A stretch of DNA of 34,274 nucleotides, from positions 1-34,274 of the forward strand of contig NZ_JACJPX010000082.1 in assembly GCF_014696315.1 (NCBI RefSeq), in the 5' to 3' direction. This DNA comes from Calothrix membranacea FACHB-236 (GTDB lineage: Bacteria > Cyanobacteriota > Cyanobacteriia > Cyanobacteriales > Nostocaceae). The notes beneath the pieces were generated by a model that saw nothing but the letters and a program-made list of their open reading frames with translations, searched no databases and had not been told where the DNA came from. Both the position numbers and the translations under genes were made by a program. Below are positions 1 to 8,501 of this stretch, in pieces. Within the stretch, counting starts at the first letter, position 1; every line of letters begins with the position of its first letter.

Positions 1-193
1 GGGTTTCCTGTTCGCGCTCTTGCTTTTCTACTCATGATGTATCACTTAGAACATCAGAATTGATATTCTAAGATTACATCTTATGCTTCCTTTTAGCTTA
101 AGTTGACACCAATGGGAATTGCCTTGCCCTCTAGAATATATTGATATGTCGCAAACATTATTTGAATTGGTATTAGTTCATCTTGACAATCAA
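1..193. other. Window edge, no supported gene
   Basis: No gene can be supported here. A minus-strand ATG at 35-33 opens a frame (MSRKARARTGNP) that runs off the left edge and could be the first codons of a neighbouring gene. It has no clear ribosome binding site and is too short to judge. The rest is AT-rich spacer downstream of the TpsA/CHAT gene. Confidence 0.3.
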
Positions 194-3100
194 TTACCAA
201 GGATTACCGACCATTGTAAATGCTGACCAATAATAAGGATGGGATAGAGATTTATTTGGTTCATCAATACTCTCAGCAGGTAAAGATAAATTTCCCACTG
301 GTTCTAAACCTTGAATTTGACCATTCTTAAGAAAAACCTTTCCTGTAGCCATCGCTACTTGTGCTTGTCTTAAAGCTTCAGCACGAATAGGTGCGGTTTT
401 CAAGCTTTCATAAAATTTCGTCATTAAGGCGGCTGTACCTAAATCGCTGACATACCATAAGCTAGCAACACTAGTTTTTACACCAGCCAATACAGCTAAA
501 CCGGCAAAGCCAATCTCTGCTTCTTCGTTTCCTACCGCAGTGCGACAAGCACTTAATACCATCATCTCAACTTGAGGGTCGTTTAAACGTAATTGCCGGA
601 TTTGGTCTAAACGTAGTTTATCCTCCCACAATTGAATATAGGATTTATTCAAAGCACCTGGCTCAAAATCTGCATGGGTAGCCATGTGAATAATCCCAAA
701 AGGTTCTTGACGGCGAATAGCTTTAAGATTATCTAAGGTGGCTTGTTTATTTAACAATAATTTGCCCTGCCATAGTCTCATGACTAATGTTGATATCTCA
801 ATGGGAACAGCTGGCAAAGGTTCTTGCCCTTGGGTACTTTGGGAGACACCCAAGGCTAAAACTTGAGATTTTTTGATGTCTGTATACAGGGTGTTAGTTA
901 AGCTGAGACTGGGCATTAAGCCGATGCTATATTTTTCTACTAAAAAGCTTTTACCATCATGAAGTGCTGCCATTGGTGTAGAACGTAAGCCGATGTCTGG
1001 GAGAAAGACTAAATTGTTAATTCCTTGTGTTTGTAATTCTGCATTAATTGGGGCAATTATCCAATTATAAAGTTGCTGAGATGGTCGCAAATAAAGATTA
1101 TTGCCTGGATTAATAATCTCTTGGCGGAATTGGTTAGCGGCTTTCAAAACTTTGGTTTTTGTAGCTTCTGAAATACGTTTACGTATGGGGTTACCTTTCC
1201 CTGTAATTACTACTAATTCCAGTTGTTCATTGTCTTTTTCGGCTGTAGTATTTAACTGTTTATTAGCTGAATCTGGCGCAATTTCTACAGGTACAAAACT
1301 GAGGTAAATAAATGCTGGTTTTACACCAGTAGCTTTTTCAATTTGGATGGCTATTTCTTTAGCATCATCAGGTGATTTGAGTGTATTACGGCTGACACCT
1401 AAACGTTTCTCATATTCCCCAGTGAATTTATCTTCAGGGAGTTCCTCGCCAACTTTTTCTTCACCGCCACCACCACCACCACCACCGCCGCCACCGCCAC
1501 CGCCGTCACAAGTAGCCAACAAATCACATGGGGGAATCTCTGGTTGGTTATTTTGGGTGACGTTGATACCTATCTGTACAGGCGTGGAAGTAGAAACACC
1601 ATCATTGGCGCTAATGGTGAAGGCATTTAGTGAACCATTAGTATCTGCTGGGGGTGTGTAAACTAAGTTAGAACCGCTTGATACTGTAGTCACACCAGGA
1701 ACAACAGCCGCACCATTGACAGTTAAAGTACCAGAATTAACTGCATCCACGCGAATAGTGGTGTTGTCGTTGTTAGCATCTGTAACTACTGCCCCTAAAC
1801 TACCAAAGTTTACTGCTACCGATTGATTTGTTTGGGTATTAGGTAATGTGGTGTTGGCTGTTAATGTTGGGGCACTGTTAATAGAATTAATTGTAATCCC
1901 GGTGGGAGTGCCACTAGCAGCGCCGCCGTTGGGTAATACAGGTGCGCTCAAGCTACCTGCATTAATGATGGAAGTTCCCCCAGCGTTGAGTGCGCCTGCT
2001 GTACCGTTAACGCTAGCATTCCCTACGGTAAACGGCACATTATCAGGGCCGCCATCATGTTGAATTGTGATGTTACCGCCAATAGGTGGTGCAGAGCTAC
2101 TAGTACCGCCTTCTCCAGCATCAATAATGCCACCAGTGGCGATGGTATTTCCTAGTAGAGTACCTGTTCCTCGCACCAGTCCATTTGTTAGGACTTGGAC
2201 ATCACCGCCAGTTACAGTACCTCCTGGTTCGGTTGTGGCTTGGCTGTTGATTGTAGTAAAGGTAATTGTGCTACCAAAAGGATTAGTCGTTCTGAGAGTG
2301 ACGTTTCCACCTGTAGCCGTTGCATCACCATCAACATTAAGTGCGGTAGCTGAGGAGTTGATTGCACTAGTTGTAATATTAGCAGCAGCAGTTAAGTTCA
2401 CTGCACCAGATGTCGCCGTATAATCGCCACTCGGCCCAGTTTTGGTTACAGATGAGTTAATTGCGCCTGTCGTGATACTACCTGCGCTACTACTTGCTTG
2501 AACGGTTCCACCTGTACCTGACTGGAAACCTCCAGTTGCGGAGGTATTAATATTACCTGTATTGATATTACCAACAGCAGTTAAATTTACAGTCCCCGCC
2601 TGACCCCCAGTCACGGCACTGATATTGGTGCTAAGATTTCCCAGGGTAATCGCACCCCCGCTACTAGTAGCAGTAATATTACCTCCGTTATAGCCACCAC
2701 CGTAGCCTTCACCCCCAAACACAAAGCCACTGGTGTTAATATTGCCCGCAGTAATGTTACCAGTTGCAGATAAATTAACATCACCGCTAGGAGCAAAGCT
2801 ACCTGTGGTGTTGAGATTCCCTAGTGATAAACTCGCGCCAGAGATGAAGATATCGCCTCCGGTGGTATTGATGGTGTTGCTGGTATTAGCAAAGGTGACA
2901 GCACCGTTTTGTGAAGTTAGCCGGAAACTACCTGTACTACCTAAATTTAGCGTCGCCACACCAGCAGCGGTAGTTACCCCAGGTGTATTACCTGTAATGG
3001 GGTCAATAGTAATATTTCCTGTAGCTTGTAAATCTATATTGGCACCAGCACCACTTAACGCACCCCAAGAAATAGTATTCGCACCATTATCAGCAGCTCC

Positions 3101-5329
3101 AAAGGGAATATTATTTGGTGTAGCATCAAAAGTACCACCTGTTGCAGCATCAATAATTGTCAAGGTACTGGGGTCGAGTAACAAAGTTCCCAATGTACCT
3201 TTAGCAGCAGAAGTATCTACCTGACCATTGAAGGTAAGGAAATTTTTACCCGATACTTCCACAAAACCACCATTACCACTATTCGCTCCGCCACGAGCAG
3301 TAATTTTGCCGAGAAATTGGGTTGTGTCATTAGCCCAAACAATTACCCTTCCCCCATCACCATTGAGGTTACTATCGGCAGCAATTACCGATTTACCATC
3401 AACATAAGTGTTAGTAGCATTGGGTACAGTACCCTGACCTTTGTAATCGCCACCAATCAAGACTGTACCGCCACCATTATTCCCAGAGGCGTTAATATTG
3501 GCATCAACTAAACCGACTTGTTGACCTAAAATATTCACCTTCCCGCCTGTTGCACCGGATGCATCAACTTTCCCAGACACAATGGTTGTACCGGGAGTTG
3601 TGGGAATAGTTGTGTTAGTACTGGAAAGTTTCACCGTGCCATCAGGGTTAGCCGTTAAACCTGTGTTCCCGACGGTGAGTAATTCTGGTAGAGATGGTAT
3701 TGGGATTGTCCAGTTATTTGGTTGATTGCTATTAGCCGCTGCAGGTTGAATTTCTAGACTCAGCAAATTACCAGGCTGGCTAAGGCGTACCCAATTTTCC
3801 CCTGGTACAGATGTGACTAAAATTTGCCCAGCTGGTGCTGTAAGAGTTCCGGTATTTACCACCGTTCCACCTAACAGGCTCAAACTTTGCCCATCAGCCA
3901 CAGCCAAATTACCAGCATTTAATATAGCTCCTGGCTGGCTCATGGTAAAGGCGAATCCGGTGGGATTGCCAACTAAAACGGAGTAGTTATTCGCACCAGT
4001 AGCATTAAACCAACTGTTACCAAAAGCAATGCCATTGGCTGTGGTGGCGGTGAACGCACCAGGAATATTTAAGCTAGCATTCGGCCCAAACACAAATCCG
4101 GCGGGATTCATCAGGTAGAGGTTAGCAGTACCACCAGTTACCTGAATTAAGCCGTTGATAATGGAAGCATTACCACCTGTCACCCGACCTAGAATATTTT
4201 GCAGATTGGGATTAGCTTGGAAGTTAGCAATTTGTTCTGGTGTTAAACCAAACTGTTGAAAGCTGTGGAACAGGTTAACACCATTACTCGAAGTCTGACC
4301 ACCAGTGATATCTAGCCTGTTGCCATTGGGGTTAACTATAGTATTTGTACCATCATTTGCAGGTATAATTTGTTGAGCTTGGGCTGTAATAGCAGAGAGA
4401 GTTGCAACTAACGGAAGAATCCCGGCGCAAAGTGGCTGGGCTTTGAGTAAATGTTTGCGGATTCGGGAGTAATTATGTTCTCTTACCTCTTGCCTCCTGC
4501 CTCCTGCCTCCTGCCTTCTGACTCCTGCCTTCTGACTCCTGCCTCCTGCCCCCTGCCTCTTTTCCTCTACTTGCTTGTGACGCAAGAAAAAGTGCCCAGT
4601 GGCGAGTTCAACATCGATTTGATATTTTTCAGCTAGTCCTCGCCGTTGTAGTGCTTGGACAATAACTTGTTGAGAACATAACAGCAGTTCTAGCTGGGCT
4701 TGTTTGGTGATATTCCCTGCATGGTGGCGGTAATAGTAAAGTGGCTGCTGAATATGTGCAACTTGGGTGATTTCCGAAAGCCGCAAACATAAATCGTAGT
4801 CTTCTGCGTAATTCGGGGAACCATTGAAACCATCTACTAAGTCATAAATAGAACGACGAATGAGGCGGAATTGGAAAGTCATAAAATCGACTAGCAGCCG
4901 TTCTTGGGAGTAGGGAATCAGACTGCGCCGACCATATCTAATAACTTTACTCTTGTCGTCAACATCTAGATAATCGGTGTACACAAAGCCGATTTCTGGC
5001 TGACGATTGAGGATAGTAACGGTTTTTTCCAAGGCGGTTGGCGCTAAGTAGTCGTCGCTATCTACCCAACCGATGTATGTTCCTGTAGTTTGGGCGATCG
5101 CATCTCGTCGTGCCGCAGTTACTCCCTGATGGGGTGCTGCTACTACCCGCACACGGCTATCTTGCCCCGCATATTTTTGCGCGATCGCAAGGGAATTATC
5201 TGTAGAGCCATCATCCCACACCAGTAACTCAAAATCTTGCCATGTCTGCCCCAGAACGCTAGCGATCGCCTCTCCTAGAAAAAGCTCCCGATTGTAATTC
5301 GTAATGACAATGGAAATCGGCAGTGACAT
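194..5329 (-). CDS. Glycosyltransferase family 2 / TpsA secretion domain / CHAT protease fusion
   Basis: A multidomain protein of about 1711 residues. Residues ~3-230 are a GT-A family 2 glycosyltransferase (DDGSTDNS and DSDDYL nucleotide-sugar/metal motifs). Residues ~256-279 are a Gln/Arg/Gly-rich linker encoded by a heptanucleotide repeat. Residues ~297-316 resemble a Sec signal peptide ending AQAQ. Residues ~320-456 match a TPS secretion domain (NPNGNRLDITGG, NLYLMNPAGFVFGPNA). A long Gly/Asn/Thr-rich beta-helix-like passenger follows, then a cadherin-like module, a poly-Gly tract (1461-1505) and a C-terminal CHAT cysteine-protease domain with the His (HMATHADF) and Cys (VLSACRTA) motifs. 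The start at 5329 is preferred over 5347 because GGAG lies 7 bases upstream. The partner transporter gene is divergent. TpsA plus CHAT is a known cyanobacterial combination. A cytosolic glycosyltransferase placed before the signal peptide is odd and may be a recent gene fusion, since no ATG, GTG or TTG restart is visible just before the TpsA part. Confidence 0.85.
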   Translation of the reverse strand: MSLPISIVITNYNRELFLGEAIASVLGQTWQDFELLVWDDGSTDNSLAIAQKYAGQDSRVRVVAAPHQGVTAARRDAIAQTTGTYIGWVDSDDYLAPTALEKTVTILNRQPEIGFVYTDYLDVDDKSKVIRYGRRSLIPYSQERLLVDFMTFQFRLIRRSIYDLVDGFNGSPNYAEDYDLCLRLSEITQVAHIQQPLYYYRHHAGNITKQAQLELLLCSQQVIVQALQRRGLAEKYQIDVELATGHFFLRHKQVEEKRQGAGGRSQKAGVRRQEAGGRRQEVREHNYSRIRKHLLKAQPLCAGILPLVATLSAITAQAQQIIPANDGTNTIVNPNGNRLDITGGQTSSNGVNLFHSFQQFGLTPEQIANFQANPNLQNILGRVTGGNASIINGLIQVTGGTANLYLMNPAGFVFGPNASLNIPGAFTATTANGIAFGNSWFNATGANNYSVLVGNPTGFAFTMSQPGAILNAGNLAVADGQSLSLLGGTVVNTGTLTAPAGQILVTSVPGENWVRLSQPGNLLSLEIQPAAANSNQPNNWTIPIPSLPELLTVGNTGLTANPDGTVKLSSTNTTIPTTPGTTIVSGKVDASGATGGKVNILGQQVGLVDANINASGNNGGGTVLIGGDYKGQGTVPNATNTYVDGKSVIAADSNLNGDGGRVIVWANDTTQFLGKITARGGANSGNGGFVEVSGKNFLTFNGQVDTSAAKGTLGTLLLDPSTLTIIDAATGGTFDATPNNIPFGAADNGANTISWGALSGAGANIDLQATGNITIDPITGNTPGVTTAAGVATLNLGSTGSFRLTSQNGAVTFANTSNTINTTGGDIFISGASLSLGNLNTTGSFAPSGDVNLSATGNITAGNINTSGFVFGGEGYGGGYNGGNITATSSGGAITLGNLSTNISAVTGGQAGTVNLTAVGNINTGNINTSATGGFQSGTGGTVQASSSAGSITTGAINSSVTKTGPSGDYTATSGAVNLTAAANITTSAINSSATALNVDGDATATGGNVTLRTTNPFGSTITFTTINSQATTEPGGTVTGGDVQVLTNGLVRGTGTLLGNTIATGGIIDAGEGGTSSSAPPIGGNITIQHDGGPDNVPFTVGNASVNGTAGALNAGGTSIINAGSLSAPVLPNGGAASGTPTGITINSINSAPTLTANTTLPNTQTNQSVAVNFGSLGAVVTDANNDNTTIRVDAVNSGTLTVNGAAVVPGVTTVSSGSNLVYTPPADTNGSLNAFTISANDGVSTSTPVQIGINVTQNNQPEIPPCDLLATCDGGGGGGGGGGGGGGEEKVGEELPEDKFTGEYEKRLGVSRNTLKSPDDAKEIAIQIEKATGVKPAFIYLSFVPVEIAPDSANKQLNTTAEKDNEQLELVVITGKGNPIRKRISEATKTKVLKAANQFRQEIINPGNNLYLRPSQQLYNWIIAPINAELQTQGINNLVFLPDIGLRSTPMAALHDGKSFLVEKYSIGLMPSLSLTNTLYTDIKKSQVLALGVSQSTQGQEPLPAVPIEISTLVMRLWQGKLLLNKQATLDNLKAIRRQEPFGIIHMATHADFEPGALNKSYIQLWEDKLRLDQIRQLRLNDPQVEMMVLSACRTAVGNEEAEIGFAGLAVLAGVKTSVASLWYVSDLGTAALMTKFYESLKTAPIRAEALRQAQVAMATGKVFLKNGQIQGLEPVGNLSLPAESIDEPNKSLSHPYYWSAFTMVGNPW
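1461..1505. repeat. Trinucleotide repeat encoding poly-Gly
   Basis: A run of CCA/CCG triplets on the plus strand encodes about 14 consecutive glycines on the minus strand. It forms a flexible hinge between the cadherin-like module and the CHAT domain. Because the unit is three bases, copy-number change alters hinge length but not frame. Confidence 0.85.
4493..4562. repeat. Heptanucleotide array (CCTCCTG-type) inside the fusion ORF
   Basis: Ten consecutive 7-bp units: CCTCCTG three times, then CCTTCTG/ACTCCTG alternating twice, then CCTCCTG, CCCCCTG and CCTCTTT. They lie exactly at the junction of the glycosyltransferase and the TpsA signal-peptide region. Seven is not a multiple of three, so gain or loss of one unit would uncouple the two halves. 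Confidence 0.9.
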
Positions 5330-5347
5330 GGAAGTTCTCCAACGCAA

Positions 5348-5670
5348 TTTCTAATCTCTTACCAGCCTCTTTATCCTATCGGATATCACTGAGAATTTAT
5401 CACTGTTAAATGTAATTAAATATATTAATTTTTTTGAATAAGGACGGCAAAAATATGATATTTAAATATTACTGTGGCTAAAATAATTCTCCGGAATCTC
5501 AAGTAGCCAGGTGTTTAACTAAGTAAACAGTAATTAAGCGTATAGTGCTTTGTTGCAAAGCTCTAGCGCCTTCTGCAAATTGTTTGAGAAGGCGTTATGT
5601 TGGCAATGAAACTGATAACTTATACCTGATCACTGAGAACTTTATACATCATACATTTCAGTATAGTGAA
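5348..5670. promoter_or_regulatory. Divergent intergenic region of the two-partner-secretion locus
   Basis: An AT-rich spacer between the divergent TpsA fusion and transporter genes, so it must hold both promoters. I see no confident -35/-10 pair. A strong inverted repeat lies at about 5569-5597: CGCCTTCT pairs with AGAAGGCG, and the stem can extend inside through CAAA/TTTG. It would sit in the 5' leader if transcription starts upstream of it. A GTG at 5545 extends the transporter frame through this hairpin but is the less likely start. Confidence 0.5.
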
Positions 5671-7653
5671 ATGAAAAAAGGTATAAAAAATAGTCTTAAT
5701 TCTAAACTTTTAATTCCGCAAAGTACGAAAATATATCAAAAAATTGATGCTTTGGGAAGTCCCAGTAAGAAATCAATAAAATGTCGATATCAACGCCAGT
5801 TTTTAGCTACCGTCCATCAAGCTTTTAACTATATTTTTAATAGGAAATTTTTTATATCTTTCTTGTATCAAAGTTTCAGTTTCAAAAGCAGTTTGCTGAT
5901 TCTGCATTTAATGGGAATCTTCGCCATCACTGGCTTGAAAGCCACAGCAAACCAAAACAGTACTGAGTCTCAAAGCAGTACTGAGTCTCAAAATAGTGCT
6001 GAGTTAACAGTCCTCAGTCCTGAGTCACAACCCAATTACCAATTACCAATTACCAATTACCAATTACCAATTACCCAATCCCCAACCCCCAGCCCCCAAC
6101 CGCCAGAAACCACCCCACCAGAATTTACCCCCACAACCCCTGAGAGATTTTTCGTCCGCAAAATTAATGTTGTAGATAGCACCGTATTTACGGAACAACA
6201 ACTAAATCAGGTGGTTCAGCCATTTGAAGGGCGGGAATTAACAGTAGAGGATTTGCGGAAAGCTGCTGATGCTGTGACTCAGCTTTACCTGAATAATAAC
6301 TATATAAATTCGCGGGCGATTCCCGTAACGCAACAGGCTGGAAATACAAATGGTGTGGCGGTAATTCGCATTATTGAAGGGCGAGTGTCAGAAATTGAGG
6401 TACAAGGAACCAAGCGCTTAAATCCTGGGTATGTGCGCGATCGCATTCGGTTAGGCGCAGGGATTCCCTTAAATACAATTAAGCTGGAAGAACAACTGAA
6501 AGTACTGCGACTCGATCCGCTATTTAATAATGTAGAAGCTAGCCTGCGCCCTACGGGACAAATTGGTCAAAGTATTCTTATAGTCAGGGTTGATGAAGCC
6601 AATCCTTTTGTCAGCAGCTTGAGTATAGATAACTATTCACCGCCTAGTATTGGTTCCGAAAGGTTAGGGATTCAACTACTCCACCGCAACCTAACTGGAA
6701 TAGGAGATGAAATCGCAGGTGCTTATTATCGCACCTTCACAGGTGGTTCCGATCGCTTTGATTTTAGCTATCAAATTCCCCTAAATGCGATGGATGGGAA
6801 GTTACGCCTACGAGTTGCACCCAATCGCAACGAAATCACCCAGCCACCTTTTGACCAGTTTGGTATCAAAGCCGACCAAGATGTCTATGAAATTAGTTAT
6901 CGCCAGCCGTTAATGCGATCGCCTAGAGAAGAATTTGCCTTGTCTTTCGGCTTTACTTATGAAGATGGGCAAACTTTTCTCTTCGATCAACTTCCCACCC
7001 CCTTTGGTATCGGCCCTGATGCGAATGGCGTTAGCCGTACCAGTGTATTTAAGTTTAGCCAAGACTACGTCCGACGCGACCCCCAAGGGGCTTGGCTGTT
7101 ACAATCACAATTTAGTTTAGGCACTGGTTTATTTGATGCCACGATTAATAGTGACCCCATTCCCGATAGTCGCTTTTTCAGTTGGCTAGGTCAAATCCAG
7201 CGCGTACAGCAGCTAAATAACAATCACCTGTTAATTATCCAAGCAGACTTACAACTTACACCAGACAGTTTGTTACCTTCCCAGCAATTCGTCATTGGCG
7301 GCGGACAATCTGTGCGTGGATATCGGCAAAATGTCCGTTCTGGCGATAATGGATTCCGTTTTGCAATTGAAGACAGAATTACAGTGCAACGCAATAAAGC
7401 GGGATTATCCACCCTACAGGTGATACCGTTTGTTGATTTAGGCGCTGTTTGGAATCAATCAGACAATCCCAATAAACTACCCAATCAAACATTTTTAGCC
7501 AGTGCAGGTTTAGGGCTATTGTGGAATCAAGCCTTGGGCATTGATAAATTAACAATGCGCCTAGATTACGGCATCCCATTTGTAGATTTAAGCGATCGCG
7601 GTAATAATGCTCAAGATGATGGCTTTTACTTTAGTATCCGCTATCAACCTTAG
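5671..7653 (+). CDS. ShlB/FhaC-type two-partner secretion transporter
   Basis: An outer-membrane translocator of about 660 residues, a TpsB/Omp85-superfamily protein expected to export the divergent TpsA partner. After a long basic N-terminus and a hydrophobic signal segment (LLILHLMGIFAITGLKATA) comes a repeat-encoded Ser/Thr/Gln/Pro linker. Then two POTRA-like regions (FFVRKINVVDSTVFTEQQL and VSEIEVQGTKRLNPGYVRD) and a C-terminal 16-strand-type barrel with the VRGY motif (GGGQSVRGYRQN) that marks the family's L6 loop. It ends in aromatic residues typical of outer-membrane barrels. ATG at 5671 (MKKGIKNSL) is preferred; the frame is open back to a GTG at 5545. The linker includes six perfect CAATTAC heptamers (6033-6074), so its length is prone to frameshifting change. 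Confidence 0.9.
   Translation: MKKGIKNSLNSKLLIPQSTKIYQKIDALGSPSKKSIKCRYQRQFLATVHQAFNYIFNRKFFISFLYQSFSFKSSLLILHLMGIFAITGLKATANQNSTESQSSTESQNSAELTVLSPESQPNYQLPITNYQLPITQSPTPSPQPPETTPPEFTPTTPERFFVRKINVVDSTVFTEQQLNQVVQPFEGRELTVEDLRKAADAVTQLYLNNNYINSRAIPVTQQAGNTNGVAVIRIIEGRVSEIEVQGTKRLNPGYVRDRIRLGAGIPLNTIKLEEQLKVLRLDPLFNNVEASLRPTGQIGQSILIVRVDEANPFVSSLSIDNYSPPSIGSERLGIQLLHRNLTGIGDEIAGAYYRTFTGGSDRFDFSYQIPLNAMDGKLRLRVAPNRNEITQPPFDQFGIKADQDVYEISYRQPLMRSPREEFALSFGFTYEDGQTFLFDQLPTPFGIGPDANGVSRTSVFKFSQDYVRRDPQGAWLLQSQFSLGTGLFDATINSDPIPDSRFFSWLGQIQRVQQLNNNHLLIIQADLQLTPDSLLPSQQFVIGGGQSVRGYRQNVRSGDNGFRFAIEDRITVQRNKAGLSTLQVIPFVDLGAVWNQSDNPNKLPNQTFLASAGLGLLWNQALGIDKLTMRLDYGIPFVDLSDRGNNAQDDGFYFSIRYQP
5960..6003 (+). 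repeat. 18-bp imperfect tandem repeat in the transporter linker
   Basis: About two and a half copies of a unit like AGCAGTACTGAGTCTCAA encode the Ser-Thr-Glu-Ser-Gln repeats after the signal segment. The unit is a multiple of three and keeps the frame. Confidence 0.7.
6033..6074 (+). repeat. Six perfect CAATTAC heptamers within the transporter gene
   Basis: Six identical 7-bp units are translated as NYQLPIT-like peptides, followed by degenerate CCAATCC/CCAACCC units. The same heptamer forms a larger intergenic array at 17953-18064. Within this gene any change by one or two units would frameshift before the POTRA domains. Confidence 0.9.
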
Positions 7654-7659
7654 CAATTT

Positions 7660-8046
7660 CTAGCTATTGTCTGAGATATCATCTTGCTCGGTAAGCGTCC
7701 TTTGCTCATAGTCTTTTATGATGCTCTGAATGTCATCTGCGGCAATATCGACTTGTTCAGATTTTGTGTAAATGGTCAGTAGAATGATTCCTGTTGCTGT
7801 TTTGACGTAGTAAATTAAACGATAGCCACCACTTTTACCTTTTTGAGTGTCGCTATTTCGCACTCTCAACTTAAAGACTGTATAACCAACACCAGGTATT
7901 TGATCTCCTGGTAACTCTCCCTGCTGAAGTTGTTCGATAACAGGTTGTATATCATTCCTAATACTGCGATATTTCTTGGCAAGAGCGCGTAGATTTCGGT
8001 TGAATGTTAGCGAAGCTTCAACTTGAATCAACGGCGGATCAACCAT
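7660..8046 (-). CDS. Type II toxin, RelE/ParE superfamily
   Basis: A small basic protein of about 128 residues with the RelE/ParE fold signature: an N-terminal helical segment (FNRNLRALAKKYRSIRNDI) followed by strands KLRVRNSD, GKSGGYRLIYYV and ILLTIYTKSEQVDI. Family members are usually ribosome-dependent mRNA interferases or gyrase inhibitors; which applies is not visible. The start may be ATG at 8046, overlapping the antitoxin stop as ATGGTTGA, or ATG at 8052. The overlap implies translational coupling with the upstream antitoxin gene. Confidence 0.85.
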   Translation of the reverse strand: MVDPPLIQVEASLTFNRNLRALAKKYRSIRNDIQPVIEQLQQGELPGDQIPGVGYTVFKLRVRNSDTQKGKSGGYRLIYYVKTATGIILLTIYTKSEQVDIAADDIQSIIKDYEQRTLTEQDDISDNS

Positions 8047-8278
8047 CTTCAAGCCCTTCCCACATTTGAGCCACCGGGATAGTTTGCCCAGTCATAGCCT
8101 CTTGCCAAGCTTGCCGGAAATCTGCTAAGACTTCTGCCTGAGCGGTCTGATCTGGGGTTTCCTCATCTGGGATTAAAACAATGACTTCTACACGACTATT
8201 TTTATCTGTTGTGAGAGGATGATCTAAAGTTAATTGTCCTTCCTCATTGATCGTTGCCATAACTTTAAGTGCTTTCAT
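8039..8278 (-). CDS. Antitoxin, RelN-like family
   Basis: A 79-residue acidic protein with an N-terminal AbrB/RelN-like strand region (MATINEEGQLTLDHPL, SRVEVIVLIPDEE) and a C-terminal helix (VLADFRQAWQEAMTG) probably used to wrap the toxin. It immediately precedes and overlaps the RelE/ParE-type toxin, the usual antitoxin-first order. Such antitoxins normally repress their own promoter. That is inference here, since no operator was identified. Confidence 0.8.
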   Translation of the reverse strand: MKALKVMATINEEGQLTLDHPLTTDKNSRVEVIVLIPDEETPDQTAQAEVLADFRQAWQEAMTGQTIPVAQMWEGLEDG

Positions 8279-8351
8279 TGCTACTTAGAGATGTTAAGTG
8301 GTCGTGGTTTGGTTGTTTCAAGTCGCTTGTTGATGAGCCTTGTCTAACTGA

Positions 8352-8497
8352 TAAGCTGTTATGCATTTAAATTGTATATTTCGCACTCAGGTTGTCAAAA
8401 GTCAAGAGTCCAAAGTCCAAGCTAGCCTTTGACCCTGGACTATTGACCCTTGACAGTCCCAACGCCAGAATATTTGATTTAGGTGCGTATCAGCTTA
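8352..8497. mobile_element. MITE-like element, intact copy
   Basis: A 146-bp non-coding element. The left end TAAGCTGTTATGCATTTAAAT and the reverse complement of the right end, TAAGCTGATACGCACCTAAAT, match at 17 of 21 positions. The outermost bases at both ends are TA, as expected of a TA target duplication. The interior (GTCAAGAGTCC ... GGACTATTGACCCTTGAC) is self-complementary, so the whole element can fold into a long imperfect hairpin. A second diverged copy with a nested insertion is at 16122-16326. It sits just past the 3' end of hisIE. Confidence 0.8.
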
Positions 8498-8501
8498 CTA
8501 T

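Noticed and set aside
1101-3511. Several plus-strand open frames opposite the TpsA/CHAT gene, one with a poly-Pro run
   Set aside because: They are antisense to a clearly coding, repetitive gene, and their composition follows from its Gly/Asn/Thr codons. No domain was recognised in them.
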